This document shows, piece after piece, positions 7,860 to 15,948 of a stretch of 64,000 bases of DNA; position 1 is the stretch's first letter, and the number at the start of each line of letters is the position of its first letter. The position numbers and the translations under genes are program-made. This DNA comes from Paenisporosarcina sp. OV554 (GTDB lineage Bacteria > Bacillota > Bacilli > Bacillales_A > Planococcaceae), in assembly GCF_003058165.1 (NCBI RefSeq), contig NZ_QBUC01000010.1, forward strand, positions 1 through 64,000, in the 5' to 3' direction. The notes beneath the pieces were generated by a model, which was given only the letters and a program-made list of their open reading frames with translations, searched no databases and had not been told where the DNA came from.

Positions 7860-10049
7860 TTACTTATACAATTGCTGGATCAATAGTTTCCGGACAGGTT
7901 CCCCAACTGCTCCCGTTCCACCAAAGATGGCATAGGATTCATAGTCAGCGAGTTGCTTCGCAGTCGCTTCCGGGATGGTTTCTCCCTTCACCAACAGGAT
8001 TGGGGCGTTGTTCTTCGCCGCCAAGACCGATCCAGCCAATGCATCCGGGAAGTTCGTCCCTGTAGCAATGAACGCCCTACCATTGCCCATCTTCAACTTG
8101 CTGTTCACTTCAAAGCCGGTATCGTAACGGGTATTGCCTCCGTATCGCACCGGGTTCGGCAGTAATTTAAACACTGCTTCCCCTACCGCTCCTGTACTTC
8201 CGATCACATGGGTCTTCGATTTCGATTTGAGCGCCGCTTCGGTTTCAACCGGCAATTTATCGGTCCGTGTCAATAATATCGGAATGCCGTTTTTGGAGGC
8301 GTATGCCGAAACAGACAAGACATCTGGGAAGTTGAAGCCGTATGCCACAACCGCCTCATTGGAAGTTAGACGTTGCGCGATTAAAGCCGCAGTATCAAAA
8401 CGGTTCTTGCCGCCAATCCGCTCGATAGTCAGCCCCATTTGCTCCAATTCTTTCTCTACTTCCAACGACACGGCTCCCTGGCTGCCGAGAATGATCACTT
8501 TTTTAGCTCCGAGCCGCTCGATCTCGGCTTTGGTTTCTTTCGTTAAATAAGCTGTCCGCGTCAACAGAATCGGCGCATTCTCCTGGAATGCCAGCGGTCC
8601 ACCCGCTAGTGCATCCGGGAAATCCCCTGCAGTGGCAAGCACGACCGTATCAGCTACTTTCCAGCCTTCTTTGGAAATGGCTACAGCCGTATCATAACGG
8701 CTGGTTCCGGAGATTCGTGGTACGACTTTCGGTTCGCTTTCTTTAAAGATGTAAAGCGTATTGCCGCCATAGCCATATAAACTGGAGCCGTCTGATTGTA
8801 AATGTTTTATATATTCTGTTTTGATGGTATCTAATAAAGCCCCGTTAGAATCGTAGACGTTCAGTTCATTCGATTCGCCGGAATAGCCAAGTCCTTTTCC
8901 GTTTGCCACAAATAATTTGTTGGAATCCGTCGTTGCGATACTAAACACATGTTCATCCAATACTTTTTCAAACTTTACAGCTCCTGTTTCATCTAGACTT
9001 TTAAGGGATGAAAAAACATACTCATCATATACCCCGGAGTAACGTTTAAAGTAATAAAGTCCGTCCTTTGAAGCAACAAAGTCCTGTACTGAATTATAAT
9101 AAGTACCATAAATATTATATTTTTGCTTTAGTTGCTTGATCGCTGGAGATTCCATGTTAAGACCCATTTTCAAGGTTCCATCAAAATGATAGAAATTATG
9201 AATATCTTCTAAATCGTGGCTCGTGAGCAGTCCGAATTCTTTAACGTGAGCCCTTGTTTCTTCATACTTGCCGAAGTCCTTCTTATAAAGAACAGCGCCA
9301 GTGTTCGCGTTAATGGCAAGCAATACATCCTTTGCAGGTAGAGGATCCGTTTGAGATCGTTTTTCAACACCTTGGGCATAGACAACATTGTCGATCGGCA
9401 TGAGAATGTGTTCATTTTTCATACGAGTCTCCAAAGGCGCATCCCACAACTTTTTACGGGTAGAGAGATTGATCGAATGGACGCCTTTGGAATCTTGATA
9501 CACAAGCGTATTCTTATATAGAGCTGCTCCGTAAAAACCGTCAGCTTTGCCTTGCATGACAAAATTCCCTTTCGTGTCGTAAACGTAAAAACTGCTGGAA
9601 TTCGGCGGTTCCTTAGACAGAAGAATGTAATTCTCATTCATATACACCCGCGAAATCGCACCAAAATCAAAAAACTTCGGAAAGTTTCCAGTATTTAAAA
9701 CTTCTCCAGTAGCAGTGGAATGAATAAACAGTGCATCATGATTCAGGTCTACCGTTGCAAATTTGTTTTCTGCTATTGCATAAGGCCCGCTTGCGGATGT
9801 TTCCCAATTCAACGTACCTGTCTTGCTGTACGAAGAGATAATGAAAGGATTATGAGCTGAATCACGATACGTAGTAATGAGCTGATCATCATACACATTA
9901 AGAGTGGAAAACTCTACATCCCTTGTAATTTTTTTAATGTCCTTAAATGTATTATCTGCTGCCTCAGAGTTGTGAAGAACAGGCAACAGCAGAAAAGTAA
10001 CAGGCATCAGTAAAACAGTACTCATAAGTACTCGTAATAATATTTTCAT
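7860..10049 (-). CDS. Secreted beta-propeller protein with three cell wall binding (CWB2) repeats
   Basis: A protein of 729 residues. ATG 10049 is chosen because AAAGGAG lies inside the longer frame that begins at TTG 10067. A signal peptide (about 1-30, ending near SEAAD) leads to a PQQ-like propeller region of about 400 residues with repeated LYVYD/LNVYDSNG blade-like motifs. Three PF04122-type wall-binding repeats follow, each with a RY/RFDTA motif (GTSRYDTA, GKNRFDTA, GNTRYDTG), an FPD(A/V)L motif and a G(S/G)xGAV motif. Such repeats hold proteins to anionic wall polymers. The gene is monocistronic with its own terminator. Ligand and role are unknown. Confidence 0.88.
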   Translation of the reverse strand: MKILLRVLMSTVLLMPVTFLLLPVLHNSEAADNTFKDIKKITRDVEFSTLNVYDDQLITTYRDSAHNPFIISSYSKTGTLNWETSASGPYAIAENKFATVDLNHDALFIHSTATGEVLNTGNFPKFFDFGAISRVYMNENYILLSKEPPNSSSFYVYDTKGNFVMQGKADGFYGAALYKNTLVYQDSKGVHSINLSTRKKLWDAPLETRMKNEHILMPIDNVVYAQGVEKRSQTDPLPAKDVLLAINANTGAVLYKKDFGKYEETRAHVKEFGLLTSHDLEDIHNFYHFDGTLKMGLNMESPAIKQLKQKYNIYGTYYNSVQDFVASKDGLYYFKRYSGVYDEYVFSSLKSLDETGAVKFEKVLDEHVFSIATTDSNKLFVANGKGLGYSGESNELNVYDSNGALLDTIKTEYIKHLQSDGSSLYGYGGNTLYIFKESEPKVVPRISGTSRYDTAVAISKEGWKVADTVVLATAGDFPDALAGGPLAFQENAPILLTRTAYLTKETKAEIERLGAKKVIILGSQGAVSLEVEKELEQMGLTIERIGGKNRFDTAALIAQRLTSNEAVVAYGFNFPDVLSVSAYASKNGIPILLTRTDKLPVETEAALKSKSKTHVIGSTGAVGEAVFKLLPNPVRYGGNTRYDTGFEVNSKLKMGNGRAFIATGTNFPDALAGSVLAAKNNAPILLVKGETIPEATAKQLADYESYAIFGGTGAVGEPVRKLLIQQLYK

Positions 10050-10387
10050 TTTGAATCTCCTTTTCAAATTTCAATTAAGCATTCCGTTATCAGTTTCCTA
10101 TTAGAATTTTTTATGTGACTCCGATACCTTTCAACTTAAAATCTTTCCATATTTTTGAAAGTTCTTACATAAGAATAATTGATTTAACCCAGTAAATAAA
10201 TATTTATTTTTATTATTTTATCAGGTAAGCTTTTGTGGGAGTTTTTTGCCGTCTATCTATTTAACATATGTATTGTCAGAATCGTTGAGAATTGTTTCTT
10301 TCCCTGTTGGTCGACCCCCTTTAGCCCAAATTCGCATATGAATTGGGCTCAGCTTGTTTTTAGAAAGATGATTTCTCTTTGGGTTGC
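10050..10387. other. Intergenic stretch with one hairpin
   Basis: The upstream part is AT-rich leader of the minus-strand wall protein gene. At about 10,321-10,348 AGCCCAA and TTGGGCT flank an ATTCGCATATGAAT palindrome and are followed on the plus strand by CAGCTTGTTTTTAG, which could end transcription. No gene is seen. Confidence 0.5.
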
Positions 10388-10420
10388 TTATTCAACTAAA
10401 GCACCCGTTAGTTCAATAAA
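10388..10420. repeat. Palindrome P copy
   Basis: TATTCAACTAAAG, CACCC and GTTAGTTCAATAA: one of the better-kept copies of the island palindrome, directly behind the stop of the 10422-10856 lipoprotein gene. Confidence 0.75.
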
Positions 10421-10421
10421 G

Positions 10422-10856
10422 TTACTTACTTTTATTATGCAGTTCAAATGACTCTGCAAAGTCATCCCATTTTACATTTACTTTTATTACTTCATCTTCA
10501 CCTACTTTTGCCCCGCCTTTTGAACTTCCCTTAGAACTAATTATTACTACTCTTGGGGGTTCAGTGTATTCCTGAGTTCCACTTTCACCTAGAGAATTTA
10601 CTTTATAAGAGTATTCAAGTTTTTTTATGTAAGACAACTCTTCTAAAGACCCTTTGTATTTTAATACAAATTCATAGCTATCTTCGTTAGAGTAAGTTCT
10701 TTTTCCGTCATCTTCTCCCCATATTTCTGTTCCTTTATAAGAGTATTCAGCTTCCCAATGTTCACTTTCTCCTACAAATTTATAGTCATTGTTAATCGTT
10801 TCTGAACAAGCTGTTAAAACCATTATTGTAAATAGTACCGTAAGTATTTTTTTCAA
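10422..10856 (-). CDS. Small lipoprotein of unknown function
   Basis: A precursor of 144 residues from TTG 10856, with GGGGGGAG five bases ahead. The N-terminus (KKILTVLFTIMV) and the lipobox LTAC place the acylated Cys at residue 17, so about 128 residues sit on the outer membrane face. They are rich in Lys, Glu, Ser and Tyr with no family motif that I recognise. The gene stands alone between two palindrome P copies. Short lipoproteins scattered like this in bacilli include immunity and stress factors, but nothing here decides it. Confidence 0.75.
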   Translation of the reverse strand: MKKILTVLFTIMVLTACSETINNDYKFVGESEHWEAEYSYKGTEIWGEDDGKRTYSNEDSYEFVLKYKGSLEELSYIKKLEYSYKVNSLGESGTQEYTEPPRVVIISSKGSSKGGAKVGEDEVIKVNVKWDDFAESFELHNKSK

Positions 10857-10928
10857 CTTAACTCCCCCCCAAAATGTTGAATTGAATAACCTCTGTAATA
10901 ACTATTTCCGCACGCATCTAAAAATACC

Positions 10929-11040
10929 CTTGTTCAACTAAACTGACCGTTAGTTGAACAAGCAACTGGATGATCCGTCCGTAAAACCTCAGTAGGTTGA
11001 CATAATCCCCGGATTGGGAAGTACAGGGGGGCTTTAAGTC
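10929..11040. repeat. Palindrome P followed by repeat L copy 2
   Basis: TTGTTCAACTAA and TTAGTTGAACAAG (10,929-10,963) lead into GGATGATCCGTCCGTAAAA and then GTAGGTTGACATAA and GATTGGGAAGTA. This copy of L is shortened in its middle compared with the others. Confidence 0.7.
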
Positions 11041-11042
11041 AA

Positions 11043-11074
11043 TAAAACAAGCTGCCTTAAAAGGCAGCTTGTTA
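11043..11074 (-). terminator. GCTGCC hairpin, terminator of the 11090 gene
   Basis: AACAAGCTGCCTT and AAGGCAGCTTGTT make a near-perfect stem; on the minus strand TTGTTTTATTG follows. It lies 16 bases after the stop of the 11090-11359 gene and is of the hairpin type that accompanies the island repeats. Confidence 0.75.
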
Positions 11075-11089
11075 TCGTTTTTGGTTACA

Positions 11090-11359
11090 TTAACCAGATA
11101 ATAAAATGAACATACCAAAAGTGATAATAACTAAACCGAATAATATCAAAACTACTCTCATTATCCAGAACGGGACATATTTAAATAATAAAGATAGCAA
11201 AAATAATACAAGCGTTTCTACTACTCCAGCACCGTAGACAGCATTACCATTTATATATTCTTTCTTTTTATGCTTAATTTTATTAAGTTTAAACCCCTGA
11301 ATAATAACAATGGTGCCGATTAAAATAATAATTGATACTCCAATGTACATCCAATTCAT
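11090..11359 (-). CDS. Small membrane protein of unknown function
   Basis: A protein of 89 residues with hydrophobic helices at about 3-22, 44-62 and 66-87 and a positively charged link (KLNKIKHKKKE) that should face the cytoplasm. AGGTGATGAG just ahead of ATG 11359 is a good ribosome site. No family is recognised. It stands alone and ends in a GCTGCC-type hairpin. Confidence 0.7.
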   Translation of the reverse strand: MNWMYIGVSIIILIGTIVIIQGFKLNKIKHKKKEYINGNAVYGAGVVETLVLFLLSLLFKYVPFWIMRVVLILFGLVIITFGMFILLSG

Positions 11360-11973
11360 CTCATCACCTAGTTTTATATAGCATATATTAAATGCTTATT
11401 TTTTTGTTTTCACTAAAAGATTATTCTAAGAACTTTTATTGAATAACCTGAGTGGATGACCATCATAAGTACAATTGTAGTTCAAAAATGCTTCTTATTC
11501 ACTTGGTAAATTAATCAGTGGTTATTCCTTCTTCAATCCGCAAACCATTGATTCAATTGCTGAACCGGTTTGTATAACACATGCAACCTAGGTTGACATA
11601 ACACCCCAATTGGGAAGTACTTCCCTCAATACTTAATAACATGAAGAATTTTTTTCTTAGGGGGACGTACAAAATAAAATATAGATTATCAATGACTTTA
11701 AAGGGTGCTGTCTATCAGTGTCTTTTTTATTTTGTCCCTTATAGTCATTACAGCGTTGGTTTTACGGGCTTTAAATAATTTTGTAATAGTAAACAGGATA
11801 ATCCATTAGAACGTCTTACGTGGGCATTTCGGGGTGATTTTGAGAGGGTTGCACATGGGCTTTTCTTAGATTACATGGTCGTGTCAACTTAAAGCATTTT
11901 CGAGATTGTGCCCTTATTGAGGAGCAGAATTGAATGGAATTAAAGGTACATTCAATTATAAACACCTATGTAA
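11360..11973. other. Non-coding stretch with repeat L copy 3
   Basis: Bases about 11,530-11,640 carry repeat L (TCAATCCGCAAACCATTG ... CTAGGTTGACATAACACC ... TTGGGAAGTA). The rest, to 11,973, shows short broken frames and no gene I can support; it may hold the remains of older insertions. Confidence 0.55.
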
Positions 11974-12165
11974 CAAAACTTAGGGGTTAATGAAAACCCC
12001 GTATTTACAGTGTTTTCTGAGGGTTAACTCGTTCAACAATCTAAGTTCACTAACCTATACGAAACTAAGTATAGGTACACGATTGAAATCTAGGTCATAA
12101 GAAAAAACCGCCTCGTAAAAGGCAGCCGGTTGTTCAACTAAAGCACCCGTTAGTTGAACAAGACG
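11974..12165. repeat. About 190-bp direct repeat, copy A, ending in hairpin and palindrome P
   Basis: The block runs from AGGGGTTAATGAAAACCC through TATTTACAGTGTTTTCTGAG, TCAACAATCTAAGTTCA and the inverted repeat CCTATAC/GTATAGG to GCCGCC/GGCAGCC and a full palindrome P. Copy B lies at 15,153-15,357 in the same orientation and differs by scattered substitutions and a roughly 20-base insertion. Confidence 0.8.
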
Positions 12166-12211
12166 AATACAACCTTTTTGCTATTTTTCCTGGATCTAAA
12201 TTTATCCTTCT

Positions 12212-12769
12212 TTATCGTAAGTGTTCCTTGTAAGTTGGAGACTTTGGCATATAAGTATTTCCACCTGCTACCATTTCTTTTGTTTCAACATCATAAATTG
12301 CATATCTACCTCTAAATTCTTTTTCTGTGTCTTTAAAGGAATAAAAGAAATAAACTTGCCTATCAGGGCTAACAGTCTGATGGTAGTTAATATCTATATC
12401 AGGGTAGGGACGAAGAATATTTCCATCAGAAGTTATATAATTTAATCCTTCTACCTCATTAAACAAAAACTTTTTTCTAATATTTACAGATGCATCAGGC
12501 ATTTCTTTAAAAAGAACAGTATCCAAATGTCTTTGCTGTTGCTTTGGCTTCTGCTTATATCTTTGATAAAGCTCCTGATGTACAGGATACTTTATTTCTC
12601 TTAATGCCTGGTAAAATTCATCTACAGTTTCATCAAAAACTTTTTCCTTATTTGCAGGATATAAATATTCAATTTTATCTGAAGGTGTAGTTTGTGAATA
12701 AACAGGGTTTACTAATAACATGGACGAAAATATAAACATATACAAACTTATTAAGAATGGATTTTTCAT
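12212..12769 (-). CDS. Secreted protein of unknown function
   Basis: A precursor of 185 residues from ATG 12769, with AAAGGAG eight bases ahead. The signal peptide runs to about residue 26 (LLVNPVYSQ). The mature part is hydrophilic, with many Tyr, Lys and Gln (YQRYKQKPKQQQR) and a C-terminal half with alternating strands (GRYAIYDVETKEMVAGG). That last motif resembles proteins that describe their own state, as in YcdB or PepSY relatives, but no family is claimed. No Cys anchor and no LPxTG motif. Confidence 0.7.
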   Translation of the reverse strand: MKNPFLISLYMFIFSSMLLVNPVYSQTTPSDKIEYLYPANKEKVFDETVDEFYQALREIKYPVHQELYQRYKQKPKQQQRHLDTVLFKEMPDASVNIRKKFLFNEVEGLNYITSDGNILRPYPDIDINYHQTVSPDRQVYFFYSFKDTEKEFRGRYAIYDVETKEMVAGGNTYMPKSPTYKEHLR

Positions 12770-12825
12770 TTAGGTTACTCCTTTTTAAAAGTAACGTACC
12801 CTAAATGTTCTTTAACTATCCTGCT

Positions 12826-12898
12826 GCTTTAGTTTAATAAGAAAAAAGGCTTTACTCCTTCTTGAAGTAAAGCACCCGTTAGCTTAATAAGGAACAAT
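12826..12898. repeat. Two degenerate palindrome P copies
   Basis: TGCTTTAGTTTAATAAG near 12,828 and GAAGTAAAGCACCCGTTAGC near 12,866 followed by TTAATAAGG are decayed copies, separated by GGCTTTACTCC. They lie between two secreted-protein genes. Confidence 0.55.
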
Positions 12899-12901
12899 AA
12901 C

Positions 12902-13522
12902 TTATAAATCAGGTTTAATGTATTCTCCTGTTGAAGCATTAAAGCCCGCTGCTTTCATTTCTGTCCCATCACTATTCCAACCTACCACTAACATCATGGT
13001 AATGTTGGTCTCTGGATCTTTAATAAGCATAAAATTATAGCCTTTAGCCCAGTCTTTGCCAGGATTAATATTGCCTATTTTCAGTGCTTTTTTAAGTAAC
13101 TCTGGTGAATCATATTTAATATCTTCTAAGGCAATAAAATCCTTTTTGGGATAAGGAGAGTTACCATCCACTGTTAAATCTTTTTTTTCTTCAATTTCCC
13201 CTTTATAAATGGTTACCAAAAAATTCTTATGAGTATCTGGTACTCCAAACATAATATTCCAATATTTTCTTTTCCCGTTGCTTCCAATTGACTTCTCAGC
13301 CTTATCATCTAAGTCAATATTTATCGCATCGAGTAATTGTGCATTTTCATCCCATTCCAAAGCAGCAGGATATGCTAATTCAATCGCTTGTTTTATTGAT
13401 AATTCTTGTTGTTCATCGACTTTAAATGTACCTTCAGTTGATTCTAATGAACGAACAGATACTTTCTCAACAGCACCAATTGAAATTAACAAAAGTAAGA
13501 CAAGAAAAACTATTTTTTTCAT
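12902..13522 (-). CDS. Secreted protein of unknown function
   Basis: A precursor of 206 residues from ATG 13522 with AAAAGGGG ten bases ahead. The signal peptide covers about 1-20. The mature part begins with a helix that fits a PepSY-like start (ELSIKQAIELAYPAALEWDENAQL) and ends in strands (GFNASTGEYIKPDL), again like PepSY-type proteins that bind or inhibit proteases outside the cell. This reading is tentative. It is one of several lone secreted proteins of the island, all on the minus strand. Confidence 0.7.
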   Translation of the reverse strand: MKKIVFLVLLLLISIGAVEKVSVRSLESTEGTFKVDEQQELSIKQAIELAYPAALEWDENAQLLDAINIDLDDKAEKSIGSNGKRKYWNIMFGVPDTHKNFLVTIYKGEIEEKKDLTVDGNSPYPKKDFIALEDIKYDSPELLKKALKIGNINPGKDWAKGYNFMLIKDPETNITMMLVVGWNSDGTEMKAAGFNASTGEYIKPDL

Positions 13523-13557
13523 TTTCTTAGACCCCTTTTAGGGGTATTCTTTCCAAA

Positions 13558-13700
13558 CCTTGTTCAACTAAACTGCCCCGTTAGTTGAAGAAGAAAAGGG
13601 ATGATCCATTCGCAAACCATCAATTCAATTCCTTAACTGGATTGTGTCGCGTATACATCCTAGGTTTACTTAACACGCGGCGTTGGATGTATTCGACGCC
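13558..13700. repeat. Palindrome P followed by repeat L copy 4
   Basis: TTGTTCAACTAAACTG, CCCC and GTTAGTTGAAGAAG precede GATGATCCATTCGCAAACCA, then CTAGGTTTACTTAACACGCG and TGGATGTATTCGACG. The P-then-L order is the same as at 10,929. Confidence 0.7.
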
Positions 13701-13708
13701 ATTGCTTA

Positions 13709-13746
13709 ACAAGAATCAGCTGCCTTTCACGGCAGCTGATTCTTGT
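13709..13746 (-). terminator. Terminator of the 13754 gene
   Basis: CAAGAATCAGCTGCC at 13,710-13,724 pairs with GGCAGCTGATTCTTG at 13,731-13,745 over a 6-base loop, a 15-bp stem. The next minus-strand bases are TTAAGC, so it lacks a long T run. Confidence 0.65.
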
Positions 13747-13753
13747 TGTTATT

Positions 13754-14053
13754 TTAAGGTTCTTGAAATCCATAGACAGCAATAAAAATTAGCACAATGT
13801 AAAAAAGTATGCTAGAAATATTTAAAAAAATAAGGTAAAACCTCACATTCCCCTTAACACCCAATATTCCCGAAATAAGTCCAATTAACGCTGGAATAGG
13901 TAGAACAAAGAGACCAATTTTCCCTTCTAAACCGAACGCGAAGAACCCAGTATTTGTGAATAGGAGAACGAAAATAGGGATTAAAGATAATATCAAGAAG
14001 ACAAGTGATAACCAGGACAGATATTTCTTTATCAGAAAAACACCGCCATTCAT
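13754..14053 (-). CDS. Small membrane protein of unknown function
   Basis: A protein of 99 residues from ATG 14053, seven bases after AAGGAAAG. Three hydrophobic helices (about 13-33, 45-65 and 72-94) with few charges. It resembles short DUF-type membrane proteins of bacilli in size only. No partner gene. Confidence 0.65.
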   Translation of the reverse strand: MNGGVFLIKKYLSWLSLVFLILSLIPIFVLLFTNTGFFAFGLEGKIGLFVLPIPALIGLISGILGVKGNVRFYLIFLNISSILFYIVLIFIAVYGFQEP

Positions 14054-14103
14054 GTTTCGACTTTCCTTATTTTAACATATTAAAAATGAAATGGTGTAGA
14101 TGC

Positions 14104-14252
14104 GTCAGTGATTATTTCCTCTCGGAACGTGGTTTTATTACGTCGTCATTAAGTTGACATAACAAGCGAATGAGGAAGTAGTCGACTTCATTACTCCATC
14201 CATAAGAAAAGCTGCACTTTAAAGGCAGCTGGTTATTCAACTAAAGTACCCA
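14104..14252. repeat. Repeat L copy 5, hairpin and half palindrome P
   Basis: The order is TTAAGTTGACATAACAAGCG, GAGGAAGTAGTCGACTTC, a GCTGC/GGCAGC hairpin and TTATTCAACTAAAGTACCC, where the second arm of the palindrome is lost. It lies directly behind the broken gene at 14,272. Confidence 0.65.
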
Positions 14253-14271
14253 AGAAAGAACTTTCTAAGCA

Positions 14272-15026
14272 TCAAAGAATCCGTAGGTTGGGATAATCAT
14301 TTACATTACCATTAAATTTACTTAAACCTAATGCTTCCTGTGCCTTTTTTTCCAAATCAACTATTGTTTTATCGAAAGGACTTTCAGTCAGTTGAGTAAT
14401 AACTCCGCCTTTTTTAAAGTCTTTTATATTTTCCCAAGGAAATTCAAATAATAAATTATTATCTTTATTCAAGTAGTCTACAAAAACTGGAGAAAAGAAG
14501 TTAAGCCAAAATACTCCTGGTATTCTTTCTGTCAGTGTGCCTGTTGTATGTTGCCTGTCTTCAGCCTCTTCTTCTGTTACATAACCGTATATTGCTTCGA
14601 AACTATATACTAAGTCTTCAAATAATGTTAAATTATCTTTCTTTATTTGATTAAATAATTTTTTGTTTAAGACTAAGGTTAAATGATTCAAACTTAATTC
14701 ATTTGGATCCAACCACCAATCAGTACTGAACCAAAATCCTTTACCCTTTCCTAGCATACCTCCTGCTTTTCCAATCATTTTGTTGGTCTCAAAATCGTAT
14801 ACACCTGGTTCTTGTTTAGTCCACATCTTAATTGCATCTTCTATTTCAAATGGCTGCTTGACGGGTTCAAATAGTCCTATCCTATTTTCTCTATTTTAAG
14901 TCCATTATCGAACATTAAATCGAAAAATGAGTTTGCATATTTTTCAATACCAATATGTTTATTTGAATAAATAGTTATTAAAATTCCCACTACTATACCT
15001 CCCTTTACTAGAGAATTTTTCCTCAT
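14272..15026 (-). pseudogene. Membrane-anchored hypothetical protein gene broken by a 5-bp duplication
   Basis: From ATG 15026 a frame of 49 codons (RKNSLVKGGIVVGILITIY, a single membrane anchor, to GLKIEKIG) stops at TAG. The following frame, open across the same point, continues IGLFEPVKQPFEIEDAIK and runs 184 further codons from ATG 14826 to 14272. The bases at the join are ATAGGATAGG; removing one ATAGG restores a single frame of about 245 codons. The outer part contains W-rich stretches (GFWFSTDWWLDPNE) and no known motif. Confidence 0.75.
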
Positions 15027-15027
15027 T

Positions 15028-15130
15028 AGATGATCCGTCCGTAAAAGCTCGATTCACTTACTCGAATGGATTGTATCACGTATGCATCCTAGGTTGACAT
15101 AACACTACGATTGGGAAGTATTCAACTAGG
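15028..15130. repeat. Repeat L copy 6
   Basis: GATGATCCGTCCGTAAAAGC, GGATTGTATCACGTATGCAT, CCTAGGTTGACATAACACTA and GATTGGGAAGTATTCAAC: the most complete copy next to the one at 16-156. It starts one base ahead of the 14,272-15,026 gene's ATG. Confidence 0.7.
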
Positions 15131-15152
15131 TTCATCTGCAAGGTTTTGTTCA

Positions 15153-15357
15153 GAAAACCAGGAGTTAATGAACACCCTATATTTACAGTGTTTTCTCAGG
15201 GTTAACTCTTTCGTTAATGTTCAAGAACTCGTTCAACAATCTAAGTTCAGTAACCTATACGACACTAAGTATAGGTACACGATTGAAATCTAGGCCATAA
15301 GAATAAGCCGCCTTGTAAAGGCAGCCGGTTCTTCATCTAAAGCACCCGTTAGTTAAA
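15153..15357. repeat. About 190-bp direct repeat, copy B
   Basis: This repeats the block at 11,974-12,165: AGGAGTTAATGAACACCC, TATTTACAGTGTTTTCTCAG, TCAACAATCTAAGTTCAG, CCTATAC/GTATAGG, the GCCGCC/GGCAGCC hairpin and palindrome P (ATCTAAAGCACCCGTTAGTT). An extra piece of about 20 bases (near TTTCGTTAATGTTCAAG) is present only here. Confidence 0.8.
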
Positions 15358-15369
15358 ATAGAATTCTTT

Positions 15370-15666
15370 TTATTTTTGAACATTAGATGTATTCTTTTCA
15401 CTTTTCGTTTCTAAGTAGGGCATTTTTGTAATAATAATTGGATCACTGAATTTAGCATTTGGAATTAATTGAGGTCCACCAATATCACTTGGCATATATT
15501 CAACATTTTCAGCTTCAGGAGGAAGTGGTTCGTTAACAGAGTCAATTATTATGAACTTCCGTTTATATTGTTCTTTACTTATTTCCTGTCCTACTTCCTT
15601 GTTACTACATCCGAATGAAGAAACACTAATAATCATAGTTAATGTAACTAATATTAATTTTTTCAT
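15370..15666 (-). CDS. Small lipoprotein of unknown function
   Basis: ATG 15666 is chosen over the earlier ATG at 15690 because AAGGAG falls nine bases before it and the signal sequence then starts properly (MKKLILVTLTMIISV). The precursor has 98 residues. The lipobox SFGC gives an acylated Cys at about residue 20. The mature part is short, charged and Pro-rich (NEPLPPEAENVEYMP) with no recognised fold. Confidence 0.7.
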   Translation of the reverse strand: MKKLILVTLTMIISVSSFGCSNKEVGQEISKEQYKRKFIIIDSVNEPLPPEAENVEYMPSDIGGPQLIPNAKFSDPIIITKMPYLETKSEKNTSNVQK

Positions 15667-15779
15667 TATCCTCAACTCCTTATTATTCATTTTTATTAAA
15701 GTGGCGAACTATTTATCACAAGCTTTTCTTCACATCAAGAAATTTAAACCCATACGCTAATTAGACGTATGATTGGCAG

Positions 15780-15874
15780 AAAATGTTACTTTATTCTTTG
15801 AGGATCAATCCGTAAAACATCTATTCAATGGCTGAAGCTTCTTCAACTAACCTGCCCGTTAGTTGAAGAAGGAA
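15780..15874. repeat. Partial repeat L and a well-kept palindrome P
   Basis: ATGTTACTTTATTCTTTGAG and GATCAATCCGTAAAACATC repeat the first bases of the window almost exactly, then give way to CTTCTTCAACTAACC, TGCCC and GTTAGTTGAAGAAG. The L core with TTGACATAACA is missing. Confidence 0.7.
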
Positions 15875-15948
15875 GTTGCCATGGATGATAAAAAAAGGAG
15901 AAAGTGGCCTTTTCGGAATTTTCGTTTCGCCATTCTTCCTCCACCCTT

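Noticed and set aside
10918-11118. Minus-strand frame of 66 codons
   Set aside because: It runs through palindrome P and the GCTGCC hairpin; low chance of being a gene.
15111-15293. Plus-strand frame of 60 codons in the direct repeat
   Set aside because: It lies across repeat L and copy B of the 190-bp repeat; copy A does not keep the frame.
1-15900. Integron with attC sites
   Set aside because: Palindromes are too short and no integron-type integrase is in the window; kept only as an analogy.
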